From Dugong dugon (Eukaryota > Chordata > Mammalia > Sirenia > Dugongidae), in assembly GCA_030035585.1 (NCBI GenBank), contig CM057466.1, forward strand, positions 59,279,233 through 59,343,232: DNA of 64,000 nt, read 5' to 3'. Under the pieces are notes generated by a model. It worked only from the letters and a program-made list of their open reading frames with translations, was not told the DNA's origin and ran no database searches. Each line of letters opens with the position of its first letter. Position 1 is the stretch's first letter. Positions 14,286 through 26,220 of this stretch are shown piece after piece. The position numbers and the translations under genes were made by a program.

Positions 14286-15048
14286 CATTTTTTGGTAAGT
14301 ATTTTGTAAATCTGGGAGAAGTCAAACACAACCATGAATTATATAGCAAGCTTAAGCTCAGATTGTGTACCATGGAGCCACTGAAGAAATACTTCTAACC
14401 TATTGGCTTCCTAAAGTAGAAGATTCCTGAGCTGACTTTTACAGGTTAAGAATGATGCAGTCACATGAAAAGGATGGCTGGAGGGAGCTCCCAGACCTTG
14501 GACAGGGATCAAAGGCACAGAGGTAAGAAACAGCATGTGTGTTCAGGACGAAGTCTCTGGAGAGTTAAGTGGGAACCAGATGGTGAGAGATGAGATGGGG
14601 GGTATGCAGAGGCCACACAGGGAACCTTGGACTTCTATAGGGTAAGGATTTGATAGGGTGGGAGGGGGAGCAATGGAGAACAAGGCAGATTCGCATTTTA
14701 ATTAGATCACTAGTGACTGAACAGGAGATGAACACAGGGACAGGAAGATTGTCCTTTCAATCAATAGGAATTCAAGAAACCAAATCCACAAATGGGCAAT
14801 GGTTTGAGAAGTCTCGATTACATATTTTCACTGTAACAATTTGCATTTCAGAGTGACTCAGACAAAATGATCATTGGAGAAATGAGGGAAGGGTAAAATC
14901 TTGCCTTCTGAGTTATAAGTATTCTGCACTGTACCTGACAGCTACTAGATGTTCAAGATCACTCGCCAAGGTTAGTTAGGCTACAGGACTGTAAATGTCT
15001 CCAATTCCGAAAGTCACCATAAATGTGGTCTCTAGTGTTTATACTAAG

Positions 15049-15093
15049 GAGCCTGGTGGTGCAATGGTTAAACACTTTGCTGCTGACCACACA
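15049..15093 (+). mobile_element. AfroSINE, 5' head only
   Basis: AGGAGCCTGGTGGTGCAATG and TTGCTGCTGACC match the AfroSINE head, then the match stops abruptly. It is truncated on the 3' side, which is unusual for retroposition and suggests a later deletion. Confidence 0.75.
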
Positions 15094-15949
15094 GTGGGCA
15101 CTCAGTAATAATTATTAATTGAATGAATGAGTTTCTTCAGAAAACATCTATAGCATAAATGTAGGCTGGGGCCTAAACATTCCCTTTTATTGCAAAGCGC
15201 TCCAGAAACCTTAATTTTTTCTGAATTAAAAAAAAAAAAAGTTTTTATGTTTGCCGGATATATGATGCTATTTAACAGTTGATCTACAGTGGCTCTTGTT
15301 GCTTTTCAAACATTTAAAGATGGATTACAACAAAGGTTGCTTGGAATACGTTAATAGGCACGTGAGCCTCAATGGGTCCAAGAGCACAGAGCGGGTATTT
15401 TTAAATGAGGCAACGCGCCTTTAGTTTGGTAAAGGTCAGCTGAAGATACACACTACTCGTTGATTTGCAATCTGTTGCTGACAGTATGATTTGGCGGGGG
15501 CGGGGTGGGGAGGACGCTATAGCAGATCTCAGGGATAGATTGATCCTGAGATATTGCAGGATCTTAGAGAAACGGGGGGCTTCCGAATTAATGCCAAGTT
15601 CTCATTCCACAGGGTAGCTCCTCAAGAGGAAAACTACTGTTGCATAAAATTATTCATTCTCTTTAGTGTTTGTTGTGTACACTGTGACAGAAATTATTCT
15701 TCATAAAGTTGACCCAAGGGAGTCACAAATTATGAGGGACTGCCGGGAGAGACGGTGATGCCAAGTTAGAACAACCATGAATCTATTTCTTTCCTTCCAA
15801 ACCAGCTCTCGTTTTAGAGTGAGCGACCAAAGATGGAAAGGCAGTCGCCTTCACCTACTCCCTGACACTTGGCCGTTTAGAAACGCCAGTTTTCCTACGC
15901 CCGTTTGTATTCACCCCGGAGTTCCAGTCTTTGTCGCTTTCGGCTTCCC

Positions 15950-15954
15950 ATTGG
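15950..15954 (-). promoter_or_regulatory. Inverted CCAAT box (NF-Y type)
   Basis: ATTGG within CCCATTGGCTGGGG, about 100 bp upstream of the TATA box, the usual NF-Y spacing. A GC box (CCCGCCTCC) follows at about 15971. Confidence 0.65.
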
Positions 15955-16021
15955 CTGGGGCCGTCAAGACCCCGCCTCCTTCCGTGGCCATCCAGAGCCT
16001 TCCACGAGAAGGCGGGCTTTA

Positions 16022-16041
16022 TGACGCACGCCCTGACGTCC
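16022..16041 (+). promoter_or_regulatory. Pair of CRE-like sites
   Basis: TGACGTCC at 16034-16041 matches the CREB/CREM consensus TGACGTCA at 7 of 8 positions. A half site TGACG lies 12 bp upstream, at 16022. They sit just ahead of the TATA box, as in many post-meiotic testis promoters driven by CREM, which fits CABYR expression in spermatids. The binding factor is inference. Confidence 0.5.
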
Positions 16042-16048
16042 CCGGCAG

Positions 16049-16055
16049 TATAAAA
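16049..16055 (+). promoter_or_regulatory. CABYR: TATA box of CABYR
   Basis: TATAAAA in the context GGCAGTATAAAAGGCCACT. Start of transcription is expected about 30 bases on, near 16079. A second TATA-like CTATATAGAG lies at about 16110. Confidence 0.7.
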
Positions 16056-16078
16056 GGCCACTCCGAGGTTGGTCTCCT

Positions 16079-16138
16079 TAGGAGCCGCCAGCAAGGGGGC
16101 CACGAGAAGCTATATAGAGCGTAGCCGGAAAGCAGAAG
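16079..16138 (+). other. CABYR: Probable non-coding first exon of CABYR
   Basis: From the expected start site below the TATA box to the candidate donor CAGAAG|GTGGGG. Human CABYR also begins with an untranslated exon (memory). Other donors within the island are possible, and the exon end is a guess. Confidence 0.35.
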
Positions 16139-16779
16139 GTGGGGCGAGTCTGGAGGAAAGGCCAGCCTGCGGCCCCGCAGGCAGTTAAGCCCTCACTCGG
16201 GGAGTCTCGCGCGGGCGGGATAGTTGGACAGTGCCGCAAGCGGCCGGGAAGGCGGAGGATGTTCAGAGTGGGAGGCCTGTGGACAGGGGCCGGCCTCACA
16301 CTGGCGAGTGCGGCGACTGGTCTGCCAATGCCCGGGTGGCCGAGCGTCGGCGCGGGGGCCTCGGCGGGTCTGCTGTCTGCCTCACCTGAAAAGTGGATGC
16401 CAGATTGGCCACGCCTGCTCTGCCACATTCCACTGCCCTCTGCCCTAAACAAAGCAAACGGCACAAGAAGCTCAGACGTACAACGGGGCCCACACACCCC
16501 AATTTTCAGGGCTTTAGGGAGCGAGTGGTGCGTGTCATTTACATTTTCTGTGGCTCTAAATTCCCCACTCGTATCCTCAGCCACAGGCAACGTTTTCTTT
16601 CTAAGGCATTAATCCTGTGGTATTGGGTAAATAAAAGCTTACAGTTTGCGGGGGAGGTGAATTTTCTGTTAGTTTTTGACAAGTACTCCTTCAAAGGAGA
16701 GATTCGGAGAGAATTGTTTAACTGTCACTTTTAAATATCCCTCGGTGTCAGAGTATTTTGTCCATTGATTTAGTTATGC

Positions 16780-16880
16780 TTGGTGTCACAGTATTTCTCA
16801 AGTTGGATAGGACAGTTCTTTATATGGGGCTGCAGTGTAGGATGTTCAGCACCCTAGGCCCTGTGGCATTATCCCAAAGT
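16780..16880. mobile_element. MER20-like fragment
   Basis: TTTCTCAAGTTGG, GACAGTTCTTTATATGGGGCTG and GTGTAGGATGTTCAGCACCC follow the MER20 reverse consensus, partial and diverged. Confidence 0.55.
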
Positions 16881-18528
16881 GGCTGGTGGAGGTGGGGCGG
16901 CGACCTACAGCCCTATTAAGAACGATTAGGACCTGTGAGTCTCGGGCTGCCTGGTCGCTCTCCCTCTCCACTGCCTCCAGCAAGAGTGGTTGGTTAGCTC
17001 CATCATCATGGCTACTGGTAAGCCACTTTCAAAAGCATAACCTGTGTTCTCACACTGGGGTGGAAAGGATATGCTTAAAGAAAAAAAATTATGTTTATAT
17101 AAAATACGTATTTACATATATAATAATATTTTATGTATGTATATATACCATACACATATTATTATTACTGCCTACATCCCTTAGAATTTAGCATGTGGAC
17201 TAGCCAAAGCCGCACTACCGGTTTTTTAAAGATGGTTTAATTCAGTAAAGGTCCTATTGAATGATATTCTGACAGTAAATTTCCATTAAGGGACTCAGTA
17301 CACTTAAAACAATTATATTCTCAAACGGTTTGCTTTGGCCAACACTTTTATTTTTTTTCTGATCTTTGGGAAGATGAAATGTGCTTTTAAATATTTAGCG
17401 TTTTGCTATGATGTATTCTTTGCTTTTTATTAGAGGTTGGACTCTTGCATAATTGCTGTAACAGTTTAGTGCCGCTAGCCCTATGAAACTCGTTACTCTA
17501 TTTACTGCAGGGATGTTGTTGAGGACATGGTTCATTATATAACCACCATCCTCCTCTTTATGAGGACCCATGGGAGAAATTTCTCCTGGGTCTCAGTGTC
17601 CAGAAGAGCTGTGATTCTTGAAAAGCAACTGATTTTTTTTTTTTTTAATTCAGAAAACCTTAATCATTCAACAGTTTCCTATTTTTGATGATTGCTAGGT
17701 AGCTCAGGGACTGATTTGACACCTCTCTCTATTAAAGTGAAGGAGTATTGTATTAGAGTTCTAACCTTACCTGTAGCATCGTTCTGTTTTTTATAGCATC
17801 ATTTCTTCCTTACCACTGAACTGATTTTTATTTGAACTGGTTCTTCTTAGTTTTGTTTCTTATGTATATTTATAAGCTTTCTTAAATCATTGTTCAGATT
17901 GAGACAGACTACATACACATATACTGACACACACACACAGTTTAGGGTGGCAACCTCTGCAACTCTCAGGACTGGAGATTGGGCTATCCATTATTATCCT
18001 TGCCATCATGTAAAAGCCAGAAAGGCAGGTGAAGGAGGAGAGATGGAAAAATAGGGCAGAAGTTAAGGGAGGATATGAGAAAAGAAAAAAGAGGTGCATA
18101 TGGTGGTGGGTAGTATGATAGTCCCACATATAACTTATATTTGGTTATTGTTAAAAATTTAAAGCTGTGAAATGTGTACTTAAAGCTGAGCAATGCTGGG
18201 GGTATATTTAGAAATGAGAAAAGAAGATGTTTTCTTGTAGAAACACTGTACTGTTTCCAGACCCATGTAGTCCAGAGCACTTTGTTTAGAAATGGATAAA
18301 TTAGCTTAATTCATCTTTTTTGCAATGTAACTGGACAAAATATTCACTAAATTTTTCAGAAACATGTTTTGTTTGGTTGCTATTTTGTTCTTTATTTTTA
18401 ATATCATCTTGGGGTTCCTGGCAGGGCTTTTCCCATGGATTTCCTTAACAGTACTAGAAGATTATTCCTCTGCACATAGTAAGCTATTGGTAGTGGTTTG
18501 GTTTTAACTGCAGTGAAGAATTAGCCCA
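16881..18528 (+). other. CABYR intron 1, nothing recognised
   Basis: Intronic sequence with an AT-rich stretch (17085-17165), a T-run near 17632 and ACACACACAC near 17930. An ATG followed by a donor-like CTG|GTAAGC occurs at about 17010-17018, but there is no support for an alternative start exon. Confidence 0.45.
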
Positions 18529-18756
18529 TTTTACCAGAATATCAAAAAACCAAACCCATTGCCATGGAGTCGATTCCAACTCATAGTGACCCTATAGGTC
18601 AGAGTAGAACTGCCCCATAGGGTTTCCAATGTTGTAATCTTCACGGAAGCATCTTTCTGCCAGAGAAAGATGGAGTGGCTGGTGGATTCAAACTGCTGAC
18701 CTTTCAGTTAGCAGCGGAGCACTTAACCACTGCACCACTAAGCTGCTTTTTACCAG
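18529..18756 (-). mobile_element. AfroSINE with 9-bp target-site duplication
   Basis: Minus-strand long-form copy, from AAAAAACCAAACCCATTGCC to TTAACCACTGCACCAC. TTTTACCAG lies at 18529-18537 and 18748-18756. It lies about 160 bp upstream of the CABYR start codon exon. Confidence 0.9.
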
Positions 18757-18892
18757 TATAAGTACCTACAAATTAAACCTAAAAGTAATAATTTTAATAG
18801 GAAATAAATTTGTTCTTAGAAACTATAGTTTAGCTCATAAGAGATATTTTAATAAATACGCTGTTTGTAAGATTTTGTTTTTCTTTTATTAG

Positions 18893-19067
18893 AGTTGAGA
18901 TTACAGATATCCTGCCAAAATGATTTCTTCAAAGCCCAGACTTGTCGTGCCCTATGGCCTCAAGACTCTACTGGAGGGAGTCAGCAGAGCTGTTCTCAAA
19001 ACCAATCCGCCAAACATCACCCAGTTCGCCGCCATTTATTTTAAAGAACTTATTTTGTTTCGAGAAG
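18893..19067 (+). CDS. CABYR: CABYR exon 2: start codon and RIIa-like domain
   Basis: CABYR is a calcium-binding, tyrosine-phosphorylation-regulated protein of the sperm fibrous sheath, which binds AKAPs and ropporin-family partners through an RII-like dimerisation/docking domain. This exon has a short 5' UTR after the acceptor TTCTTTTATTAG (a second possible acceptor, ATTACAG, is 14 bp on). ATG is at 18920, in a favourable CAAAATG context, with the conserved N-terminus MISSKPRLVVPYGLKTLL. Residues 12-49 form the RIIa fold, with the leucine/aromatic heptad-like pattern of PYGLKTLLEG. The exon ends one base into Gly50 at the donor G|GTTTGT. The assembled protein from four coding exons is 695 residues. 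Confidence 0.96.
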
Positions 19068-19186
19068 GTTTGTTACTTCTTGAGATTATATATTTGTTGC
19101 TTTGAAAAGGAAAGAATTTTAAATTGTGAGTTTTAAATTGTAAATTTTATGTATCTATATTTGATTTCCTGCATTTATTCCTTCAG

Positions 19187-19240
19187 GAAATGCTTCCATG
19201 GACATAAAAGAACTGGTTAAACAGTTTCATCACATTAAAG
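19187..19240 (+). CDS. CABYR: CABYR exon 3
   Basis: A 54-bp exon between the acceptor CCTTCAG and the donor AAAG|GTAAGA. It completes Gly50 and encodes NASMDIKELVKQFHHIK, then leaves one base for Val68. It closes the RIIa-like region. Entry phase 2 and exit phase 1 match both exon 4 and exon 5, so exon 4 can be included or skipped in frame. Confidence 0.95.
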
Positions 19241-22200
19241 GTAAGAGTCACAAGTGATAGTTTCAGTAATATTCTAGTTGGAAATTACTGCGTCAATACT
19301 AGCACACATTCAAACTCAAGAATTATGCTGATATTTGCTGTTTAAATAATCACTCTGATGCCTGCTTTTATTATTAAATCAGTTTTTTAAAAAAATCTGG
19401 GGTCTGACACTTCAGAGGATTCTAAATTTTTTTCTAAAGAAAAACATAGGAAAAGCTCATCCTTTGCAAACCATTTGGCACAACAGATGTACATGAAAAC
19501 CTAAAACTGTGTATGAACTGTGACTTAAACTCTTTCCAGTATGTCCCGTTCTTTAAGAAAATACAGTGAACTTTAAGAGAATTGTAGTTCTCAGATATAA
19601 TGGATACATTACTTTGGAAAGTTGTATAAGGAAATCTTAAGACACCTATATTTTTTTTCTCATAATGGCTTAACTGCAGTCCAGGCTGGAGGGCAGGAGA
19701 TCAATTAGGTGATCTCTCTCTGACTCCTTCTGCTCCAAGAGAGTCTCTATGTAGTGAAGAAATCAGTTTTCTTAGAAAATGGTCTCATAGTGTCACATAG
19801 TGCTATATATTTGCTTAGAAGAAAGTTGTACTTTTAAGACTATATGGATATGTGTAAATGTCTATCTTATGTGAACGTGGTGGCATGAAATCGAATTGAC
19901 AGAGGAGCAGTGAAAAAGGGGAGAAATAAGAAAAGGCAAAGTTTATGTAATGAAAATCTGGGAAGATGAGTATAAGCAAAAGAGGATGTAATGGTCAGAT
20001 CGCAGAGACAGGCACACGTGTCTAAAAGAATGTCAAGTAAAATTTTGGCAGAATTTTGTGTAGGAGGAGAGGAAACAAAGCTCATGGTCAGTGTGGGAAA
20101 TAGACAATTCTTGTTACATTGATTGACCAACATTTTTAAATGATCATAGGAAAAGACAAGACAGAAAAGACCTGTCAGCCACTTCTATAGTTTGCTAGTT
20201 TGGTGATATTAATAGATAAATAGTGAAGGTAAGAAATCAGGAGTAAGACCTAGGAAAGTGTAACGATCATGCAGGTTTGCATCGGCAGTGGAAACAGCAG
20301 GATTAAGAATAGCAAGGGTCAGCATTTGAAGTGAAATGAGAATGCTTTAGGAATATTCAGAAATATTTTATTGTCTAGTCTGGCTGCTTCCCCCCAGGGT
20401 CCTAATGGCATTCTCAGCTCACCATGTGAAGTAGATCTGGGACTTGCTTACCATCAGCAGGATATACAGAAAAATGCAAGAATATTAACCACCTGTGTTT
20501 TTCTCCCGGCCCCCATGAGGCAGTCGAGGTTATTATGGCCTTTGTATTGTGTTCTTTACGCCAGGAGCTGTGGTGGAGAGGACTGTGAGTGTGCAGGCTA
20601 GCTATGTTTGTGAATGGTAATTAAGTCAGTGACTCTTTATGGTGGAAGGAAACTAACTGGTAGTCTTTGAGGTTAGTTGATTTAACTATGAAGAATTTAT
20701 CTACCATCTAACTTAGCAAGTGGACTAACCTAATGCGGATTTTGGTGCATCTAGATTAATGTCAGAGCTCAAAGATAACAGACTGAGTTACTGGAGCAGC
20801 CATACTATTGACTGAGGCAAAGCGTTAGAGATGCTGCTGTTTCTTTTCTTCCAATAATTAAAAGTATCAGGAAGATTGAAATAGCATACAGATAATCCTG
20901 AAAGCATTCTCACAGTATGACTGCAGAAACAGATTGCCCAGTGAAGTTTCTTTAGGCAATAGAGTAGAAACGAACATTGTTCTACTTTACTGAGGAGATG
21001 GGAAGGAAACATGAAGGTATGACCAGGAAATATAGAGTTCAGTGTCAGTGTCTAATGTCAGCTAACTCCTTTGTCTGTCAGCTGTTTATTGTTATCCCAA
21101 ATGGTTTCTTATTGGACAAATGCTATCCATTAACTTAGATCCCTTCAAAGAGACTGCTTGAGTCTACCTACATCCAGGAAAGCATCACTCTCGCCTAAAG
21201 AGGGACTATCTGGGGATATACAGGCACCATAAGGTTCCCACTTGGTAGAGCATTTCCTCCCCTGAGTGACATCCTCATCTCTTCTGACTGGTTTCAAATT
21301 CCCCAACTGCCGTCCCTGTGGGAGCTGAGTAGATCTGACCACATGGTTGTTTAGTTCTCCACAGTGAAAATGTAGAAATAACAGATAGCATCTTCATCTC
21401 CCTCCAAACAGAACTTCTTTTTTGTGGGTTCCAGTTTTCAATATGGATAGCAACACCAATAATGCCTTACATGCTTTCTGTTGGTCCCAAGGATTGGGGA
21501 TCTCCTAGGCTTTTAGTGTAAGATGGAAAAGAACCATTCGTTGAGGACAAAGTCAAATGACCCTTATTCTAGTCTTTCAGTCTCTTCAGCATGACGCTGG
21601 ACCAGCCTAGAGACAGCACCAGGTATTAGAATTTGGTGATATAGGTAAGAGCTATCATCTCTAGTGCATTGGTCCCCACTCATCTCCCACATACCGAATA
21701 TGAGCATGAAAGACACAGATGTTTCCCAAGAATCCCAGTGGGGATGCTGTATTCTATAAAAGTGTTCTCAAACAGGTTAGTTTGCTGCCTAGCAGCATTT
21801 ACCAACATGCTACCTATGTGCATGGAAAGCTTGGAGGTAAACCTCTCCCTGCACATACCATTTGTTTTATTTGAAAACTTCATTCTGGACTTTCTCTTAG
21901 AAAGAGCCCCATTTTTGTTGGGCCTCACTGTAGGGCCAGTAGGATTTATCTGTTTCTCCAATGGCTTCAAAATTTCATGCAGAGTCAGGAAAGGAGGAGG
22001 AAGGAGGAAGAGAACCAGACAGGGGAGCAAACTATTCTCACTTCTCTTTATGCCTGTGCTGTCTCTCATCTTTTCCCCATTTTCCAGAGCCTAGGATACT
22101 TACGATGGTCCCTGACTCTGTTAAAGGTCTCCATTGTGGTATTTCACCTAAGTATGCCCATTTCCAAAGCAGCCTATGCTGTGAAATTTTTTCTTGTTTT

Positions 22201-23614
22201 TCTTATTTCCTTCTTCTTATTAAACAGATCATCACTATCATGAATAAATGAAAACTTTGCCTTTTCTCAATCTTCACAGGAGAATTTCTTCATTAATCCA
22301 AATGAATCTTTAATTGATTGAATTTTAGAAACTCAGGTGACATTTTAAAGCAAAAGAGTCATCCTTCTCTTAAGTCCCACCACTTAGTATATGCTAGGAA
22401 GGGAGGGAGAAAATGGAATTAATATTTTGGAGTAGCTGTTTTGTCCTAGGCAGTTTAATACGTTTTGTCAGTTAATTCAGACAACGTTATGAAGTAGGTG
22501 GTATCATTCCCATTTTATTGAAGATAAATCTGAGGCTGGGAATGATAAATAACTTTTCCAGGCTTGCAAATATTGAGTAATTGGCAGAGTTAGGATCTAC
22601 ACTTGTATCTTCCTAGTCCCATGGCCCATATTCTTTCCACTGTAGAGGAAGGAACACATTCTAGGATCTGTCTGAAAAAAACTTAGATTATTGAACTCAA
22701 GGAGTGAAGGGAGAGCCCTGTTTCCTTATATCATCTCACTTTTCACTTCTTTTCCCCTGTCACCTTCTTGTGTGGAAGCTGAAGCCCAGATTGTTCAAAT
22801 TCTGATTTTTTCACCACTTTAGTAAAGAGGGCAATGGTTTCTCTTTGAAAGTGGCAAATGGTGTCTCACTATCACCCATCCTCCTAAGCCTAATTAACTC
22901 TAGTTTCCCAGTGTCAGCCCTGTCTTGGATCCCAACAAAAGCAGATCTAACTGATCCTGGACATTCTTGGTTTGACCTTATAATAGTAATTATAGTCATG
23001 AACTGCTGCTGATCAATGGGCCCAATTTCAATTCCTATGCAGCACCATAGCAGTATCATTAAATATCTTGAGTTATTTATTCATGTTAAATATTCTTATT
23101 AAATAATATCTTGAGTCTGTTTATTCTTATGTCAAGTTCTGTTCATATGCCTTTTTTTTTATACCTGGTTATGCACACATGTAGCTATCCAGTAAAGGCC
23201 TATCCATACTAAAGCTTGTGGTTAAGTAATAATCCAACCCTTGGACCTTTGATGCTACTCTGCACTTTCCTCAGCCTTTTTTTAAGTAAGGCTATTTTGA
23301 TTCCCTAAACAGGGATGGGTATTGCACCCAACTGACTTTTTGTTCCTTGAAGTCTTGTATTTGCTGAGGCAGGGTTGTAACAATTTATACCAAGGTAAGA
23401 ATTTTATTAAGCTTAGAAAAGGTTTGAATGGTCACCTGGTGATGATGTTGGGAGGGGACTTTAGGTTCTTCATGTTTCATGCTTTTCCATTGTGGTAAGA
23501 TTAATCAATCGGGGAACAGTCCAGACTAAAGGAGGCCAAATAAATCACTGAGCAAATGGCATAGATAAGAATTGGGGTTAGAGTACCAGGCTAGGAGCCA
23601 GAAACTGAATCAGG
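19241..23614 (+). other. CABYR intron 3, first part
   Basis: About 4.4 kb of intron, almost free of recognisable young repeats. A MIR core lies at 22445-22650 (reverse orientation; CATTTTATTGAAGATAAATC, GAGTAATTGGCAGAGTTAGG). A pair of opposite-strand open frames at 21669-22094 shows no recognised homology. No exon is recognised. Confidence 0.45.
22445..22650 (-). repeat. MIR
   Basis: Reverse MIR core with CCCATTTTATTGAAGATAAA, TAACTTTTCCAGGCTTGC and TCTTTCCACTGTAGAGG. Confidence 0.7.
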
Positions 23615-23812
23615 ATTAACCTGTTGCCGTCAAGTCAATTCTGACTCACAGCAACCCTACAGGACAGAGTAGAACTGCCCCATAGGGTTTCCAAGACTGT
23701 AATCTTTATGGAAGCAGACTGCCACATCTTTCTCCCATGGAGTAGCTGGTGGGTTCCAACAGCCAATCTTTCTGTTAGCAGGGTGCTTGAACTAGTGTGC
23801 CACCAGGGCTAG
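23615..23812 (-). mobile_element. AfroSINE
   Basis: Minus-strand long-form copy, from AACCTGTTGCCGTCAAGTC to GTGTGCCACCAGGGCT. The target-site duplication is not clear. Confidence 0.9.
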
Positions 23813-24150
23813 GAGGGAATAATTGAGGGCTGGGCTGGGAAGTAGATATGGCAAACCAGGAAAGCTAGGACAAGAATACAGGAAAGTAAAACCAGTTGCC
23901 AAGATGAAGTCAGGAACACTAGAAGACATGGTGAAGGCATGAAGGGAGAACATCTTGATTTTAGCCTTGTAGGCTGGGCATATCACTCTGCTATCCAGAA
24001 ACTTTGATAACTCTTTATTAGCCACAAAATCCAAACTTTTCAGTGGTATAGGGATATTTAAAAAAAAATTTAAACTAGTGTACATATATTCCAGATAAGC
24101 CCTAAGTATTTCTCTGTTGATATCTACCGATTGAAGCATTAATTTGCTTT

Positions 24151-24690
24151 AGGGGTGTCTTAGTCATCTAGTGCTGCTATAGCAGAGATACCACAAGTGG
24201 ATGGCTTCAACAAAGAGAAGTTTATTCTCTCACAGTCCAGTAGGCTACAAGTCCAAATTCAGGGCATCAGCTCCAGGAGAAGGCTTTCTCTCTCTGTCGG
24301 CTCTGGAAGAAGGTCCTTGTGATGCATCAGTCTTTCCTTGGTCTGGGAGCTTCTCTGCGCAGGAACCTCAGGTCCAGAGGACACGCTTTGCTCCCAGCAC
24401 TGCTTTCTTGGTGGTGTGAGGTTCCCATGTGTCTCTGCTCGCTTCTCTCTTTTATATCTCAAAAGAGATTGCATTAAGACACTAATCTTGTCAACCTCAT
24501 CATTATAACCTCATCACAGTGATAGAATTCACAACACATAAGGAGATCACATATAACCTCATCATAGTGATAGAGTTTACAACACATAAGGAAATCACAT
24601 CAGATTACACAATCGTACAGTATTGGGAATCATGACCCAGCGAAGCTGACAGATATTTTTAGGGGATACAACTCAATCCATGACAAGGGG
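24151..24690 (+). mobile_element. Solo LTR, ERVL-MaLR-like, with 5-bp duplication
   Basis: The LTR spans 24156-24685, starting TGTCTTAGTCATCTAGTGC and ending CAATCCATGACA, the canonical TG...CA ends. AGGGG flanks it exactly at 24151-24155 and 24686-24690. The layout (opening on TAGTGCTGCTATAGCAGAGA, closing on a CAACTCAATCCATGACA tail) parallels MLT1/MST LTRs as I recall them. No internal retroviral sequence remains. It carries an internal tandem duplication (24507-24602). Confidence 0.85.
24507..24602. repeat. 48-bp tandem duplication inside the LTR
   Basis: Two adjacent units start AACCTCATCA(C/T)AGTGATAG and run through CACAACACATAAGG-like text: unit 1 at 24507-24554, unit 2 at 24555-24602. 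They differ at only a few bases. Confidence 0.85.
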
Positions 24691-26220
24691 AAAGACAAAT
24701 ATAGTCTGGAGCAAGGAAGTCATTACTCAGTATTGAGTCTCCAAAGTTCATAGCAAGAAGTCTAACTTTGGAGTTTTGCAAGAGCCTGTTTTCATTAAAA
24801 GAGAAGAGTTTCTTGGAATTTCTGGAGCTGAGTTTTGCATTTAAGAGCCAAAGCTACCAGAATCAAGATTTTACTTTTTATATAAGCCATAGAGGATGAA
24901 AAGGGAAGATAGAATATAAGGTCAGTTCCTGCTTGGAAGGAAAGGAAAGTGGAAAGTCCTTGGTAGTGGGGTTGTGGTTCTTGGGTGTGGGTACAGCTTA
25001 AAAAATGTCAGCTGAGATAGAAACTGGGAGTAAGGAAGGTAGGTAGAATCTATGATTGGAATTCCCTATAACCTGAGCAGAAGGCTTGTTCTTTGCATTC
25101 CTGGATGTTGCCTGGAAGAATGTATGCCTGTCTGAGAAGTTGTGACTGTGCTGCATTTAGCATGACATATGCCACGTTTAACATCTATGCTGTAATTGTA
25201 ATGTGTCAGCATTTAATAAATATTTATTGAATGAAATAATTTTATTGAAGCAGTAGATTAGAAATAATGGAGAGTGATTTCTCAGATAAGCCTGAGATAA
25301 TACTCCTGGTTTCTTATGGCCTGTGTCTGACTTGTAGTGGGTCCAGATGTGTTTGGGTTGTCTTAGAGTACTGACCAGTAAGTTCACCAAAGGAGTCAGG
25401 ATGGGAAAAGGTGAAGTGACTCAAAGCCCCTAGCACAGGTCTGTAGTACATAATGTCCAAGCCTCGAATAAAATAATAGGCAGCCAGGCTTCATATGCTA
25501 AAGAGGACCAAGTAAGAAAGGGAATCTGCTAGTCCTTGAGTGAGGTAAGCAAACAGGCCACACTTTCCACAAAGTGGAAACACTTGAATAGTGAATAAAC
25601 AAGATTGGAGATCAACACCCAGAGACCAGACAATATTAGTTATGCCTCTGTCAGAGGTAATAGAGAACAACAACTTGTAGACTAGAGCCACAGCCTACCC
25701 TTAGCACCCAGATTCCTTCTTTAGGTGAGGGAGAACCATTGATAAAGGCAAGAAACCCCAAAAGACTATGTCATTAACTAAAAGAGACTTTTAAACTTAG
25801 AAGGGACAGATATTTTTAATTGATAAGATTGAGTATAGTCTCCCATTGGGCAGAAATGAGCATCTTATTGCAAGATGAGATCAGTTAAAGAAAGCAAACT
25901 TACAATCTTTGGCATGTCTAAGTCAGAGTATGTAAATTTGGATCCCTCTACAAGAGCACGGCATGCAAAGCTTTCTATGATCTGAGTCTAACCTACCTTT
26001 GCAGTAAGTTTCTACCTCATATCTTCATGTACCAGACTAGTTGGCATCTCCTAGAAAATACGGAGTAATTTCAAGTCACTTGATTTTGACTTATGCTGCT
26101 TCTCTCTGCAGTGGTTCTCCCCTCTTCCACCTTTCAAATTCTACTTCTCCTCAAAGTGCAGTTATTTCATTTAACAAATATTTAAATTCCTACCAATTGC
26201 TAGACAGTATAGTAGGTAAA
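24691..26220 (+). other. CABYR intron 3, no gene seen
   Basis: Intronic sequence with no recognised exon. A short TTAATAAATATTTATTGAATGAAATAA L2-like or L1-like tail occurs near 25213. Nothing else is assignable. Confidence 0.4.

Larger units (their letters stand above)
13851..15780. other. TTC39C-CABYR intergenic spacer
   Basis: No gene is recognised. It contains a MER5A-like element (14120-14285), a purine-rich stretch (13870-13960), a truncated AfroSINE head (15049-15093) and an A-run at about 15229. It ends at the CpG-rich CABYR promoter. Confidence 0.55.
15780..16600. promoter_or_regulatory. CABYR: CpG-rich promoter region of CABYR
   Basis: CpG density and GC content rise sharply between about 15.85 and 16.50 kb, against an AT-rich CpG-poor background. 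The island contains an inverted CCAAT box, a GC box, CRE-like half sites and a TATA box, annotated separately. It is the only promoter-like island upstream of the CABYR start codon, 2.8 kb downstream. Open frames on both strands here reflect GC bias rather than proteins. Confidence 0.8.

Noticed and set aside
16078-16612. Overlapping long open frames on both strands of the CpG island (157 and 170 residues)
   Set aside because: They coincide with the CpG-rich promoter, overlap one another in several frames and resemble no protein. High GC removes stop codons by chance.
17000-17018. ATG followed by CTG|GTAAGC as an alternative CABYR first coding exon
   Set aside because: No known N-terminus, no promoter just upstream, and partly inside or beside a MER20-like fragment. 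Chance match.
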